This document shows, one piece after another, positions 18,489 to 26,965 of a DNA stretch of 64,000 nt (the stretch's first letter is position 1; every line of letters starts with the position of its first letter). Source of the stretch: Acinetobacter bohemicus ANC 3994 (GTDB lineage Bacteria > Pseudomonadota > Gammaproteobacteria > Pseudomonadales > Moraxellaceae); the NCBI RefSeq assembly GCF_000367925.1, contig NZ_KB849170.1, positions 62,001-126,000 on the forward strand, in the 5' to 3' direction. A program made the translations under genes and the position numbers. The notes below the pieces were generated by a model, which was given only the letters and a program-made list of their open reading frames with translations, did not search any database and was not told where the DNA came from.

Positions 18489-19943
18489 TTAGTGGCCAGA
18501 ACCATTAATTGCTTTGGTCATATCTTCCACAACTTTCTTGGCATCACCAAAAATCATCATGGTTTTATCATTATAGAACAAGTCATTGTCTAGACCTGCA
18601 TAACCTGTCGCCATTGAGCGTTTGATCACCATAATGGTTCGAGCGCGATGAGCTTCAAGAATTGGCATGCCATAAATCGGTGATGTTGGATCGTCTTTTG
18701 CCGCAGGATTGACTACGTCATTCGCACCAATCACCAGTACCACATCTGTTGCTGGGAAGTCAGAGTTGATCTCATCCATCTCTAAGATGTCTTCATACGC
18801 AACATCAGCTTCAGCCAGTAATACGTTCATATGGCCCGGCATACGACCTGCCACAGGGTGAATGGCAAAACGTACCGTTACACCTTGTTCTTTCAAAATA
18901 TGCGCAAGTTCTTTTACTGCATTTTGTGCACGACCTTGTGCCATACCATAACCCGGTACAATCACAACGCTATCTGCATTCGACATTAAGAAACCGGCAT
19001 CATCCGCAGAACCTGAACGGTGATTACGTTGAACTTTATCGCCTGCCGCTGCTGTTGGTGCAGCTGTGCCACCCATTGCACCACCAAACAATACATTGAT
19101 GATTGAACGGTTCATCGCTTTACACATGATGTAAGACAGAATCGCACCCGATGAACCCACCAGTGAACCCGCCACAATTAACATGTTATTTTCAAGCGTG
19201 AAACCAATCCCCGCTGCCGCCCATCCAGAGAATGAGTTTAATAGCGATACCACAACTGGCATATCACCACCGCCAACAGGTGCAATCCACACCCAACCCA
19301 AGATCAATGCCAGAGCAGTCATTGCCCAGAATGCTTGCATGTTACCTGTTGAGAAGAACATGAAACCACAGACCAGCATTGCAAGGAAAATGCTGGCTTG
19401 TAAAGGTTTAACCCATGCACCTGAAATGGTTTTCGCCCATTTTTTTGCAGCCAATTTACCATAAGCAAATACAGATGCTGTAAAGGTAATCGCACCGACA
19501 AAACAACCGACAAACAATTCAAATAAATGAATTTTGCTCATGTGTGCATGTTCAACGCCTGCTGCGGTTAAAGCCGCTTCGTTTTCAACAAACAATGCTG
19601 TGAGTTGGTTATTATGCAGAATTGCAGCAATCGCAATCAATACCGCAGCCAAACCCACCAATGAGTGCATCAATGCCACTGTTTCAGGCATTTGTGTCAT
19701 TGGAACAGTACGCGCACGTGCAATACCAACAACCCCACCTAAGACCATTGCACCGACAATCATCCAAACTACAGGATGATTTGCCACAAAGAACGTGGTG
19801 ATGACAGCAATCGCCATCGCGATCATACCGTAGCGGTTACCTGCAATTGCGGTTTTAGGACCTGACAAACCACGTAGCGTTAAGATAAAAAGAACGGCGC
19901 CTACTAAGTAGAACCAATCCGCATAGTCTCGAATAAATTCCAT
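18489..19943 (-). CDS. pntB: PntB, NAD(P) transhydrogenase beta subunit
   Basis: A 484-residue subunit of the proton-translocating transhydrogenase, which uses the proton gradient to move hydride from NADH to NADP. The N-terminal half is a bundle of about eight membrane helices; the C-terminal half is the NADP-binding domain with PGYGMAQGRAQNAV, HPVAGRMPGHMNVLLAEA and IGANDVVNPAA. It is the last gene of the pntA1-pntA2-pntB operon and is followed by a terminator. Confidence 0.95.
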   Translation of the reverse strand: MEFIRDYADWFYLVGAVLFILTLRGLSGPKTAIAGNRYGMIAMAIAVITTFFVANHPVVWMIVGAMVLGGVVGIARARTVPMTQMPETVALMHSLVGLAAVLIAIAAILHNNQLTALFVENEAALTAAGVEHAHMSKIHLFELFVGCFVGAITFTASVFAYGKLAAKKWAKTISGAWVKPLQASIFLAMLVCGFMFFSTGNMQAFWAMTALALILGWVWIAPVGGGDMPVVVSLLNSFSGWAAAGIGFTLENNMLIVAGSLVGSSGAILSYIMCKAMNRSIINVLFGGAMGGTAAPTAAAGDKVQRNHRSGSADDAGFLMSNADSVVIVPGYGMAQGRAQNAVKELAHILKEQGVTVRFAIHPVAGRMPGHMNVLLAEADVAYEDILEMDEINSDFPATDVVLVIGANDVVNPAAKDDPTSPIYGMPILEAHRARTIMVIKRSMATGYAGLDNDLFYNDKTMMIFGDAKKVVEDMTKAINGSGH

Positions 19944-20270
19944 TTACGAACCCTCTTTTTTCTTTTGCTTAGGCTTAAACATTTCCAGCATACGTGCAGT
20001 TACTGCGAAGCCACCGAAAATATTGATACTTGCCAAGAACACAGCAACCGCACCCAAAATGCTCACCACGTTAATGCTTTGGAAAGCCACGTTTGCATCA
20101 AGCCCAATACTTGGCATACCCACAGTTTGAATCATTGCACCAACGACAATAATTGAAGACAAGGCATTGGTTACAGCCATTAATGGTGTATGTAAAGCAG
20201 GTGTTACCCCCCAAACCACGTAGTAACCTACGAAGATGGCAAGGACGAAAATTGTAATCGTTTCAACCAT
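19944..20270 (-). CDS. pntA2: PntA2, membrane part of the transhydrogenase alpha subunit
   Basis: A 108-residue protein with three or four membrane helices corresponding to the C-terminal domain of the one-piece alpha subunit of E. coli. The split arrangement (separate NAD-binding and membrane polypeptides) is common in Acinetobacter and alphaproteobacteria. It abuts pntB with no spacer and follows pntA1 by 11 bases, consistent with stoichiometric expression of one complex. Confidence 0.93.
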   Translation of the reverse strand: MVETITIFVLAIFVGYYVVWGVTPALHTPLMAVTNALSSIIVVGAMIQTVGMPSIGLDANVAFQSINVVSILGAVAVFLASINIFGGFAVTARMLEMFKPKQKKKEGS

Positions 20271-20281
20271 GATCTATCTCC

Positions 20282-21409
20282 TTAACCACGCTTTAACAGC
20301 ACTTGGCCGCCGTGAGTGACAAGTAGGGCTTTTTGAATTTCTTCTTCCTGATTTAAAACAAAGTTCTTATCAGCATCAAAAAGTGTTTCTAGGAAATTAA
20401 AGACATTACGTGCATACAGTGCCGAAGCTTCTGTCGCAACTGTTGCCGGAATATTTGGAATACCTAAAATCGTTACGCCATTATCGGTAACCACATTTTC
20501 ACCGCATTTTGAGCCTTCAACGTTACCGCCTGACTCAACTGCCATATCAAGGATGATTGAACCCGGTTTCATTTTGGCCACCGTTTCAGCACGAATTAAA
20601 CGTGGTGCATCACGACCTGGTAAAAGTGCTGTGGTAATCACGATGTCTGCATTAGAAACAGCTTTATCGACAATTGCGGCTTGGTCTTTGATGTATTGCT
20701 CACCTGGCATCCATCCATAACCATTTTTAGCAGCATCGGCAGCTTTTTGCTTTTCATCGTCAGACATCGGGACGTCTAACCATTTACCGCCTAAAGACTC
20801 CACTTGATCGCGAGCTGTTGGGCGTAAATCTGTGGCTTCAACCACTGCACCTAAACGCTTTGCCGTTGCAATGGCTTGTAAGCCTGCAACACCAACACCC
20901 ATAATCACTACACGAGCCGGTTTTACCGTTCCCGCAGCGGTCATAAGCATTGGGAACATGCGTTGATATTCTGCCGCAGCCAAAAGCACAGATTTATAAC
21001 CAGCTAAGTTGGCTTGAGAAGAGAGCACGTCCATGTTTTGTGCGCGAGAAAGCGTACGAGGTAAGAGCTCTAAAGCAAATGCAGACACCTGCGCGGATGC
21101 AAATTGGTCAAGTTCAGTATTACGATACGGATCAAACATTGCGATCACAGCGGTATTCGCTGCAAGCTTTTGAATTTCATCACCTTTAGGGGCACGAACT
21201 TTCAAAATAATTTGACTGCCTGTATAGGCATCATCTGTAATTTTAGCACCGACCTGTTCATATGCACTGTCAATATAAGCGGCTTTCACGCCTGCTCTAC
21301 GTTCAATGACGACTGTATGACCAGCACTGATCAACTTCTTTACTGTTTCTGGCGTTGCTGCCACACGATTTTCACCGAGAACAGTTTCGGTTGGGATTCC
21401 GATCTGCAT
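20282..21409 (-). CDS. pntA1: PntA1, NAD-binding part of the transhydrogenase alpha subunit
   Basis: A 375-residue soluble subunit homologous to alanine dehydrogenase and PntA domain I. It starts MQIGIPTETVLGENRVAATP. The dinucleotide loop is VIMGVGVAGLQAIATAKRLGA, and the mobile-loop region follows RPTARDQVESLGGKWLDV. It binds NADH and passes hydride to the NADP site on PntB. It is first in the operon; an AGGAAGG ribosome site precedes it. The 957 bases upstream hold no gene. Confidence 0.95.
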   Translation of the reverse strand: MQIGIPTETVLGENRVAATPETVKKLISAGHTVVIERRAGVKAAYIDSAYEQVGAKITDDAYTGSQIILKVRAPKGDEIQKLAANTAVIAMFDPYRNTELDQFASAQVSAFALELLPRTLSRAQNMDVLSSQANLAGYKSVLLAAAEYQRMFPMLMTAAGTVKPARVVIMGVGVAGLQAIATAKRLGAVVEATDLRPTARDQVESLGGKWLDVPMSDDEKQKAADAAKNGYGWMPGEQYIKDQAAIVDKAVSNADIVITTALLPGRDAPRLIRAETVAKMKPGSIILDMAVESGGNVEGSKCGENVVTDNGVTILGIPNIPATVATEASALYARNVFNFLETLFDADKNFVLNQEEEIQKALLVTHGGQVLLKRG

Positions 21410-21427
21410 GAGCCTTCCTCAAGCTAG

Positions 21428-22384
21428 TTTTTCTTAAGTAAACATCGCTATTCGCAATGTTTCCCCCTAGATGCATTTTTGTTGAATTTTTGGATTCTAA
21501 TTGAACTGTTTTAAATTACCACCCAATATTTATTTAATAAATACCCATATATTGAACTGGTGATTCACAAAAATTATCATACGATAGAGCATTTATTTTT
21601 TTGGCTTTCATTAAAATTACTTTTATCTGCTTAATTGCCATTGCGGTACTTTGTCAATTTTTATATTTAAGCACTCGTCATTATTGCTTGAGATTGATTT
21701 AAAAATAAACATTGATCATTCTGACAATCAGCACTTTTATTACCCAGCGAGTTATTAGATAAAGATGTTCTTGTTGAGCACTAAAATGGCACATTTAGCT
21801 TCTACTTTTTATGAGATTGACTAAAGTGACAGAATAGAGAAAATCCGCCAGCTAAAAACTTAACTATTTTTTTCCAGTTCATTTAAAAAAAATCAGCGAC
21901 CAAGCAAACATTGCGCTCTTTCTATTTTCCTCCATTTCAATTGTTCGTTTTAATAACAGCATCTATTTACCATCCGTCGAATTGGGTCAAAAAATAATTA
22001 CATTTTTTTTGATTGCCATTTCGGTAGGTGATGATTTAGCCTTTATTTAATCTATTTGAGTATTTTTCGCACCATCTTAGCGCAAATTTTAACTATTTTT
22101 AGCAATATCCTGATTAGGCCTCAGCAAAATCGTCATTTTTTTGCATTTCCGCGTTGCTTAGAGGCTAAATTTTTTTAATATTTTTAATAAAATCGTGACT
22201 CAACTCATTTCAACTGAGCTTTAGTTCGACTTAAGTCAAATAAAATCCAGAATTTTAAGGACTCATTCCAAACTGGAATCGCAGTCATCATCTTTTTGCA
22301 TTTCAATTCTTCTGATAAAAACTTTATCATTCACATTTCTACACTGCATTACAGAGCGCAATAACACTTCGCCAAGTAGGTAAA
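21428..22384. other. Gene-free AT-rich interval upstream of pntA1
   Basis: There is no open frame of useful length on either strand over 957 bases, many T-runs, and a perfect GACTTAAGTC palindrome near 22229-22238. It must hold the promoters of the pnt operon (leftward) and of the EamA gene (rightward). I see no rRNA, tRNA or recognisable riboswitch in it. It may be a decayed gene or hold an unrecognised small RNA. Confidence 0.5.
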
Positions 22385-23311
22385 ATGAAAGGTTTTTTGA
22401 CAGCGACACAATTAGGGTCTTTATGCGCAATTGGTGCTGCTTTTTTATTTAGTACCAAGGCCATTATTATTAAACAGGCCTATGCGCTATCGCCACTGGT
22501 CGACGGCACGGTTCTTATGGCGCTCAGAATGCTCAGTGCACTGCCCTTCTTTTTACTGCTCTGTTGGTTCAATCGCCAGCACAACAAAAATATCACGCCT
22601 AAAGACTGGATGATGCTGATTTTTGCAGGATTGATTGGCTATTACTTGTCTAGCTGGTTAGATTTTGCGGGCTTAATGTATATCAGCGCATCATTAGAGC
22701 GGATTATTTTATTTTTATATCCTACCCTCACTGTGCTTGCCTCTAGCATCATTTATAAACAGAAACTCAGCCTAAAAAGTGGCATTGCAATTGCACTGAG
22801 TTATGGGGGTACAGTCATTGTGATGTTACAGGAACAAAGTACAGTCCCGCATGAAGGCAATTTTTGGTTGGGCGTCAGTTTAGTCTTTGCCAGTGCAATC
22901 AGCTTTGCAAGCTATCTATTATTAACCCCACGTCTGATTGCTAAATTTGGCTCATGGAATTACACCGGTTTGGCCTTAAGCATTGCTTGTTTGGGCACAC
23001 TCACCCACTACTTTATTGCCATCCCCAGTCCAATCGCATTACTCACGCAATTGCCCATCGGGGTGATTGGTTATGGTATCGCATTAGGTTTACTGGTCAC
23101 GGTCCTTCCCACAATTTTGATTGCCCAAAGTATTTCACGCTTAGGCGCAGCACAGTCGGCAATGATTGGTTCAATTGGCCCCGTGTTAACCATTATTCTG
23201 GCAGTGGCTTTGTTGGGTGAACACATGAATGCCATCCAATGGTTTGGTTGCTTGCTCAATATTGTTGGGGTCATGATGATTACGCTATCGAAAAAGAAAC
23301 TGGCGCACTAA
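22385..23311 (+). CDS. EamA/DMT-family transporter
   Basis: A 308-residue inner-membrane protein with ten predicted helices arranged as two EamA repeats (about residues 10-145 and 160-300). Typical features are the FSTKAIIIKQAYA opening and the GALLGEHMNAIQWFGCLLNIVGV-type last helices. Members export amino acids, metabolites or drugs; the substrate here is unknown. The 3' end overlaps the convergent soxR gene by 4 bases. Confidence 0.85.
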   Translation: MKGFLTATQLGSLCAIGAAFLFSTKAIIIKQAYALSPLVDGTVLMALRMLSALPFFLLLCWFNRQHNKNITPKDWMMLIFAGLIGYYLSSWLDFAGLMYISASLERIILFLYPTLTVLASSIIYKQKLSLKSGIAIALSYGGTVIVMLQEQSTVPHEGNFWLGVSLVFASAISFASYLLLTPRLIAKFGSWNYTGLALSIACLGTLTHYFIAIPSPIALLTQLPIGVIGYGIALGLLVTVLPTILIAQSISRLGAAQSAMIGSIGPVLTIILAVALLGEHMNAIQWFGCLLNIVGVMMITLSKKKLAH

Positions 23312-23820
23312 TCCTCTTCTACACACGGCTGCTGAATGGTTAAATGCTGTTGCCTTTCTTCCAGTTGCCATAATATCTGCTGAAAATGAGCGCCCGCAGA
23401 TTGATCTGCCATTTGATCGTTTGGATTACGCAATGGACATTGTTGTAAAGACAAACAGCCGCAGCCTATACACCAATCGAGTTGTTGCCGGAGTTGCAAC
23501 AAACTGACAATTTGCACATCTAAACTGGCTTGCCATTTTTGCGACATTTTTTGCCAATCGGCCTTGCTGGCCACCTTATTTTTTGGCAATACCGAAAAGG
23601 CTTCTTTAACTTGTTGCAAGCGCATACCGACTTGCTGTGCAACTTTAATAATAGCCACACGGCGTAGCATGGCACGTTGATAACGACGTTGCTTGCCTTC
23701 GGTACGAATGCTCCAAATCAATTCTTTTTCTTCATAAAAACGAATCGCGGGGACACTTACACCACTGCGCTGTGCCAGTTCACCTATCGTTATCCATTGA
23801 TGTGCATCTTTTTCAGTCAC
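23308..23820 (-). CDS. soxR: SoxR, redox-sensing MerR-family regulator
   Basis: A MerR-family activator. The N-terminal winged helix (ITIGELAQRSGVSVPAIRFYEE) is followed by a dimer helix and the [2Fe-2S] cluster motif CIGCGCLSLQQC that defines SoxR. The cluster is oxidised by redox-cycling compounds or superoxide and then twists target promoters. A TTG at 23835 is in frame, but it would lie inside the operator; the GTG at 23820 with a GAGG site upstream leaves the operator free, so I prefer it. It is divergent from a RidA-MFS pair whose promoter carries the SoxR site. Confidence 0.9.
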   Translation of the reverse strand: MTEKDAHQWITIGELAQRSGVSVPAIRFYEEKELIWSIRTEGKQRRYQRAMLRRVAIIKVAQQVGMRLQQVKEAFSVLPKNKVASKADWQKMSQKWQASLDVQIVSLLQLRQQLDWCIGCGCLSLQQCPLRNPNDQMADQSAGAHFQQILWQLEERQQHLTIQQPCVEED

Positions 23821-23825
23821 AAGGC

Positions 23826-23856
23826 TTGACCTCAAGTTAACTTCAGCTTTGATACT
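23826..23856 (+). promoter_or_regulatory. SoxR-dependent promoter with 19-bp spacer and SoxR box
   Basis: A -35 box TTGACC (23826-23831) is separated from a GATACT -10 box (23851-23856) by 19 bases, the overlong spacer of MerR/SoxR-activated promoters. The spacer holds CCTCAAGTTAACTTCAG, which closely matches the known SoxR operator CCTCAAGTTAACTTGAGG. It drives the RidA-MFS genes and overlaps the soxR leader, so it may also autoregulate soxR. Confidence 0.82.
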
Positions 23857-23891
23857 AGCAAAATTAACCGCTCATTTCTGGACGATCGTGC

Positions 23892-24320
23892 ATGAATTTA
23901 AGTATTGAACAGCCATCCAAAGCTTTTGCACTCCTTAACCCAAAGACACTTTATAACCCACAAGCTTTTGCGTATAGTCACATTGCCGAAGTGACACAGT
24001 TTCAACGTATCCTTCACATTTCAGGACAAGGTGGTGAAAACCAACGAGGACTTTTATCTACAGATTTTGCGGTACAAGTCAGGCAAGCCTTTCAAAATAT
24101 TGAACTGGCTTTAAGACATGTAGACGCAACACTGCAAGATACTGCTGTTTTAAGAATTTTAGTGGTTGATCACAATCCCCAGAAACATCAGTTTTTAATT
24201 CAGGAAATGCAAAAACTTTGGAAAGATCAGCCTTTCCCTGCGTGTACGCTAATTCCTGTCCCGTGTCTTGCACTAGCCGGTATGCTGATTGAAATTGAAG
24301 CAACCGCTTATTGTCAGTAA
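23892..24320 (+). CDS. RidA-family protein (YjgF/UK114)
   Basis: A 142-residue RidA-superfamily protein. It has HISGQGGENQRGLLSTDFAVQVRQAFQNIE in the core and ends in CTLIPVPCLALAGMLIEIEATAY, where RidA proteins keep the substrate-binding segment. The canonical arginine that contacts the imine substrate appears to be missing, so it may not be a classical imine deaminase. It is the first gene behind the SoxR-type promoter, suggesting a role in oxidative or redox-drug stress. The MFS gene follows 20 bases later. Confidence 0.82.
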   Translation: MNLSIEQPSKAFALLNPKTLYNPQAFAYSHIAEVTQFQRILHISGQGGENQRGLLSTDFAVQVRQAFQNIELALRHVDATLQDTAVLRILVVDHNPQKHQFLIQEMQKLWKDQPFPACTLIPVPCLALAGMLIEIEATAYCQ

Positions 24321-24340
24321 TACAAAAGCAAGGGACTTTT

Positions 24341-25531
24341 ATGAACACCTCTCTCGACATCAGCCAAGATAAATCTTTGCTCTGGTTGATGGCTGTTGCC
24401 TGCGGTTTATGTGCAGGGGCAAATTATTATTGCCAGCCTTTAATCCATTCTATACAACAATATTTTAATGTCCCTGAATCTCAAGTGGCGTTAACCGTCA
24501 CCTTTGCACAAGTGTCTTATGCCTTAGGTCTACTCTTTATTGTTCCTGTAGGCGACATTGTCAATAAAACCAAATTTATTCCCCTATTAATGTTTTTGGC
24601 TGCAATTGGACTATTTCTGTGTGCTTTTGCTGTCAATTTGCCTATGCTTTGGCTGGGAACAGTGATTGTAGGGTTATTTTCAGTCGCAGCACAGGTCTTA
24701 ATTCCTTTGGCGGCCATGGCGGTCAAACCCGAAAAAACAGGGGAAGTACTGGGCTTTTTAATGAGTGGACTTTTAGTCGGCTTACTGCTGTCCACCAGTC
24801 TTGCAGGCTTACTGTCCAATCTATTCAACTGGAAACTCATTTATGTGGTCAGCGCGGTATTGATGCTGATTTTGGCTTTTTTACTCAAAGCCAAACTCCC
24901 TTCTATTCCAGTATTCAAAATGAGCTATGCCAACATTTTTAAATCAATGGCGCTGCTTTTAAAAGAAGAACCACGTTTAGGCTTACGTGCTTTAGTCGGT
25001 GGTTTTGCTTTTGCAGCAATGAGCATTCTATTTTCAACCATCGCAGTTTTACTCACCTCCTCCCCCTTTAACCTATCGGATGTCTTGGTCGGTGTTGTGA
25101 CGCTGATTGGTGTCTTTGGTGCATTGGCCACAGCGAAAATTGGCAAAATTGCCGATCAAGGTCATACTCAATCACTGACTTGGATTGGTCTTTTTGTTCT
25201 TGCCATCAGTTGGTTATTTTTCTACTGGGGTGGGCAATATTTATTCAGTTATATTATTGGCTATGGGGTGATCAGTTTAGGCTTGACCATTGTGCATACC
25301 AGTAATCAAAATATTATTTTTCGTTTACGGCCTGACTCAAAATCACGAATTAACGCCATCTATATGACGGCCTATTTTATTGGCGGGGCTTGTGGTTCTG
25401 CACTTGGGGTTTATTCATGGCATCATGGCGGGTGGAGCATGACTTGTCTTGCAGGACTATGTTTGGTGACTTGTTCAGCACTGTTTGCTTTACTGGATCA
25501 ACGCCATCATGCTAAAGCACATCCCATTTAA
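24341..25531 (+). CDS. MFS transporter in a SoxR-controlled pair
   Basis: A 396-residue major facilitator with twelve predicted helices. It contains the motif-A-like loop GDIVNKTKFIPLL after helix 2 and a proline/glycine-rich LMSGLLVGLLLSTSLAG helix 5 like drug:H+ antiporters. I start it at ATG 24341, preceded by AAGGGAC. Because it lies behind the SoxR-type promoter, it may export redox-active compounds. SoxR directly controls efflux genes in many non-enteric bacteria; the substrate is inferred. Confidence 0.85.
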   Translation: MNTSLDISQDKSLLWLMAVACGLCAGANYYCQPLIHSIQQYFNVPESQVALTVTFAQVSYALGLLFIVPVGDIVNKTKFIPLLMFLAAIGLFLCAFAVNLPMLWLGTVIVGLFSVAAQVLIPLAAMAVKPEKTGEVLGFLMSGLLVGLLLSTSLAGLLSNLFNWKLIYVVSAVLMLILAFLLKAKLPSIPVFKMSYANIFKSMALLLKEEPRLGLRALVGGFAFAAMSILFSTIAVLLTSSPFNLSDVLVGVVTLIGVFGALATAKIGKIADQGHTQSLTWIGLFVLAISWLFFYWGGQYLFSYIIGYGVISLGLTIVHTSNQNIIFRLRPDSKSRINAIYMTAYFIGGACGSALGVYSWHHGGWSMTCLAGLCLVTCSALFALLDQRHHAKAHPI

Positions 25532-25538
25532 GCATGAT

Positions 25539-25566
25539 AAAGCCTCTTTTTTAGAGGCTTTTTTTA
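25539..25566 (+). terminator. Terminator after the MFS gene
   Basis: The stem AAGCCTCT/AGAGGCTT with a five-T loop is followed by a run of Ts, 8 bases past the stop codon. It ends the RidA-MFS transcript. Confidence 0.85.
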
Positions 25567-25606
25567 ATTCTTAGATTTTTAGTTTTAGTTATGATTTTAG
25601 TTTTCG

Positions 25607-26251
25607 TTATGAGACTTGTACCATCGGATAAAAAGGTTGCACCAAATCAAGACTCTGTGAATTTTCCAAAAATATATAGATAAACGTCGGTAACAATGCA
25701 GCCAAAAGAGTACAGGCATCTTGCAGTTGTTTACGATTGACCGCGCTATTGTAGGTCGTACCACCAAGGATCATTTGATTATGCAAGGTATACAGTCGAT
25801 TAAAAACCATCCATAAAATATGGGCTGAATCTTTCGCCTGTAAAGCACGATGGGCCTGTTTTTTTTCCTGATCAAAACCGGCTTTCCAAGAGATTTGACT
25901 TATTTTCTGATTTTGATAATCCCAAAACCCTTGGTAGACATAGGGATTTTCCAATAATAAAACAATCAGATGATTAAGTTTTTGCCAAAGAATGTGATCA
26001 ATTTTCTGCTCCTGATCCTTTTGGCAGATTAAAGACAAAAACTGTTTTAACGATTGTTTGTCCTGCATGATTGCAACATCTTGTGCATAAAGTGCATTAA
26101 AAGACACCCAAAGACTGATAAATTTTAGATCCAGATCCTGATCTAATTCGGCTGATTTTTTTAACCAACTTAAGCCGCGATGGATTCTTAAATTAAATGC
26201 ATCCGAATGTTCGGCTTTTTTACTTTTAAAAATCTCTTCCAAAAGCATCAT
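25607..26251 (-). CDS. HEPN-like protein with a degenerate catalytic motif
   Basis: A 214-residue helical protein. The start at 26251 (double ATG) has a GAGGGA ribosome site. It contains LKFISLWVSFNALYAQ and, near residues 151-172, NRLYTLHNQMILGGTTYNS. As I remember the family, HEPN proteins of this type read RLYxLRNQLVHGGATWNS at this place, where the Arg and His of RNxxxH form the RNase active site. Here the Arg is His157 and the His is Leu162, so RNase activity is doubtful. It lies immediately outside the dusA island. Its biological role is unknown. Confidence 0.65.
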   Translation of the reverse strand: MMLLEEIFKSKKAEHSDAFNLRIHRGLSWLKKSAELDQDLDLKFISLWVSFNALYAQDVAIMQDKQSLKQFLSLICQKDQEQKIDHILWQKLNHLIVLLLENPYVYQGFWDYQNQKISQISWKAGFDQEKKQAHRALQAKDSAHILWMVFNRLYTLHNQMILGGTTYNSAVNRKQLQDACTLLAALLPTFIYIFLENSQSLDLVQPFYPMVQVS

Positions 26252-26391
26252 TTTTGTTCCCTCATAGTTTTTTTTATTGCTTACTAACATACTGAATGTC
26301 TGATGATTTCACAACATATCCATAAAAAACTATGGGTATATTCGTCATATCAGCTTATTCTTCATGTTTGCTGCTTTTTAGTACAATGCTA

Positions 26392-26418
26392 TTGCTTTTT
26401 AAATAAAGCACGTATAAT
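26392..26418 (+). promoter_or_regulatory. Candidate original promoter of dusA
   Basis: A TATAAT box (26413-26418) followed by a GC-rich CCGCGC discriminator lies 37 bases before the native dusA start. A TTGCTT -35-like box sits 15 bases upstream, a short spacer. After island insertion this promoter would make only the 21-codon stub. Confidence 0.45.
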
Positions 26419-26455
26419 CCGCGCTTCGGTTTTTCATCGTTTTAGGTTTCTGCTC

Positions 26456-26521
26456 ATGTCCGCTCTCCAGTCCTTACAGCCTCGCATTTCTGTCGCGCCG
26501 ATGATGGATTGGATCGCATAA
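26456..26521 (+). pseudogene. dusA: 5' stub of dusA left of the island
   Basis: ATG 26456 opens a frame reading MSALQSLQPRISVAPMMDWI, then A and a stop at 26519-26521. PRISVAPMMDW is identical in protein to residues 13-23 of the intact DusA at 45.3 kb. The island starts inside this motif. Removing the island at the 16-bp repeats would rejoin this start to the DusA body. Confidence 0.9.
26498..26513 (+). repeat. Left attachment core (attL)
   Basis: CCGATGATGGATTGGA, the same as 45348-45363. Bases outside it differ at synonymous positions (TGTCGCG left, TGTTGCA right), as expected if the element brings its own version of the dusA segment. Confidence 0.85.
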
Positions 26522-26965
26522 CAAAAAAATAGCAATAAAATCAAACCATTATATAATTTAAAATAAGTTGTGGTGTAAGTTTGGTGTAAAATTCAACCAA
26601 CTAGCCAATTGAACAAAAAAATCAACTAGAATTATCAATGTAAGCGGTGATAGTAAAATTTCTAACAACTATTCCATTATTAGTTAAACATTATAAAAAT
26701 CTATAATATGCGCATATTTCTAAACATTAACTGAAAAGAGAAAACGTAAAATTGACTTAATTGTAGCAAATTTCAGACAATAACTATCCCTCCTGCTGCT
26801 CCCCCTTTATAAAACACTAGCAATCCTGTAAAGACAATATTTAGATGAACAACTTTAGTGCAGTATAGTAACCGCCCAATAAACTGCTAATACAATTTAC
26901 AATCTAAAGCAGACGATACCACTGGAGCTCAAAATATATACTTTGGCACACAAGTATAACTTTTG
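26522..26965. other. Non-coding left end of the island with TGGTGTAA repeats
   Basis: An AT-rich stretch of 444 bases without a credible gene. Two copies of TGGTGTAA, 11 bases apart, lie at 26571-26578 and 26582-26589, and a 14-base perfect palindrome AATATGCGCATATT lies at 26705-26718. A weak stem TATACTT/AAGTATA (26937-26958) sits just past the end of the M48 peptidase gene. The repeats match those at the integrase end and are candidate integrase arm sites. Confidence 0.6.

Noticed and set aside
23821..23835. TTG start of soxR at 23835
   Set aside because: It would put the N-terminus inside the SoxR box and has no ribosome site; GTG 23820 fits better.
26303..26521. 72-codon reading of the dusA stub with a long N-terminal extension
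   Set aside because: The extension crosses the likely promoter; the native start is the ATG at 26456.
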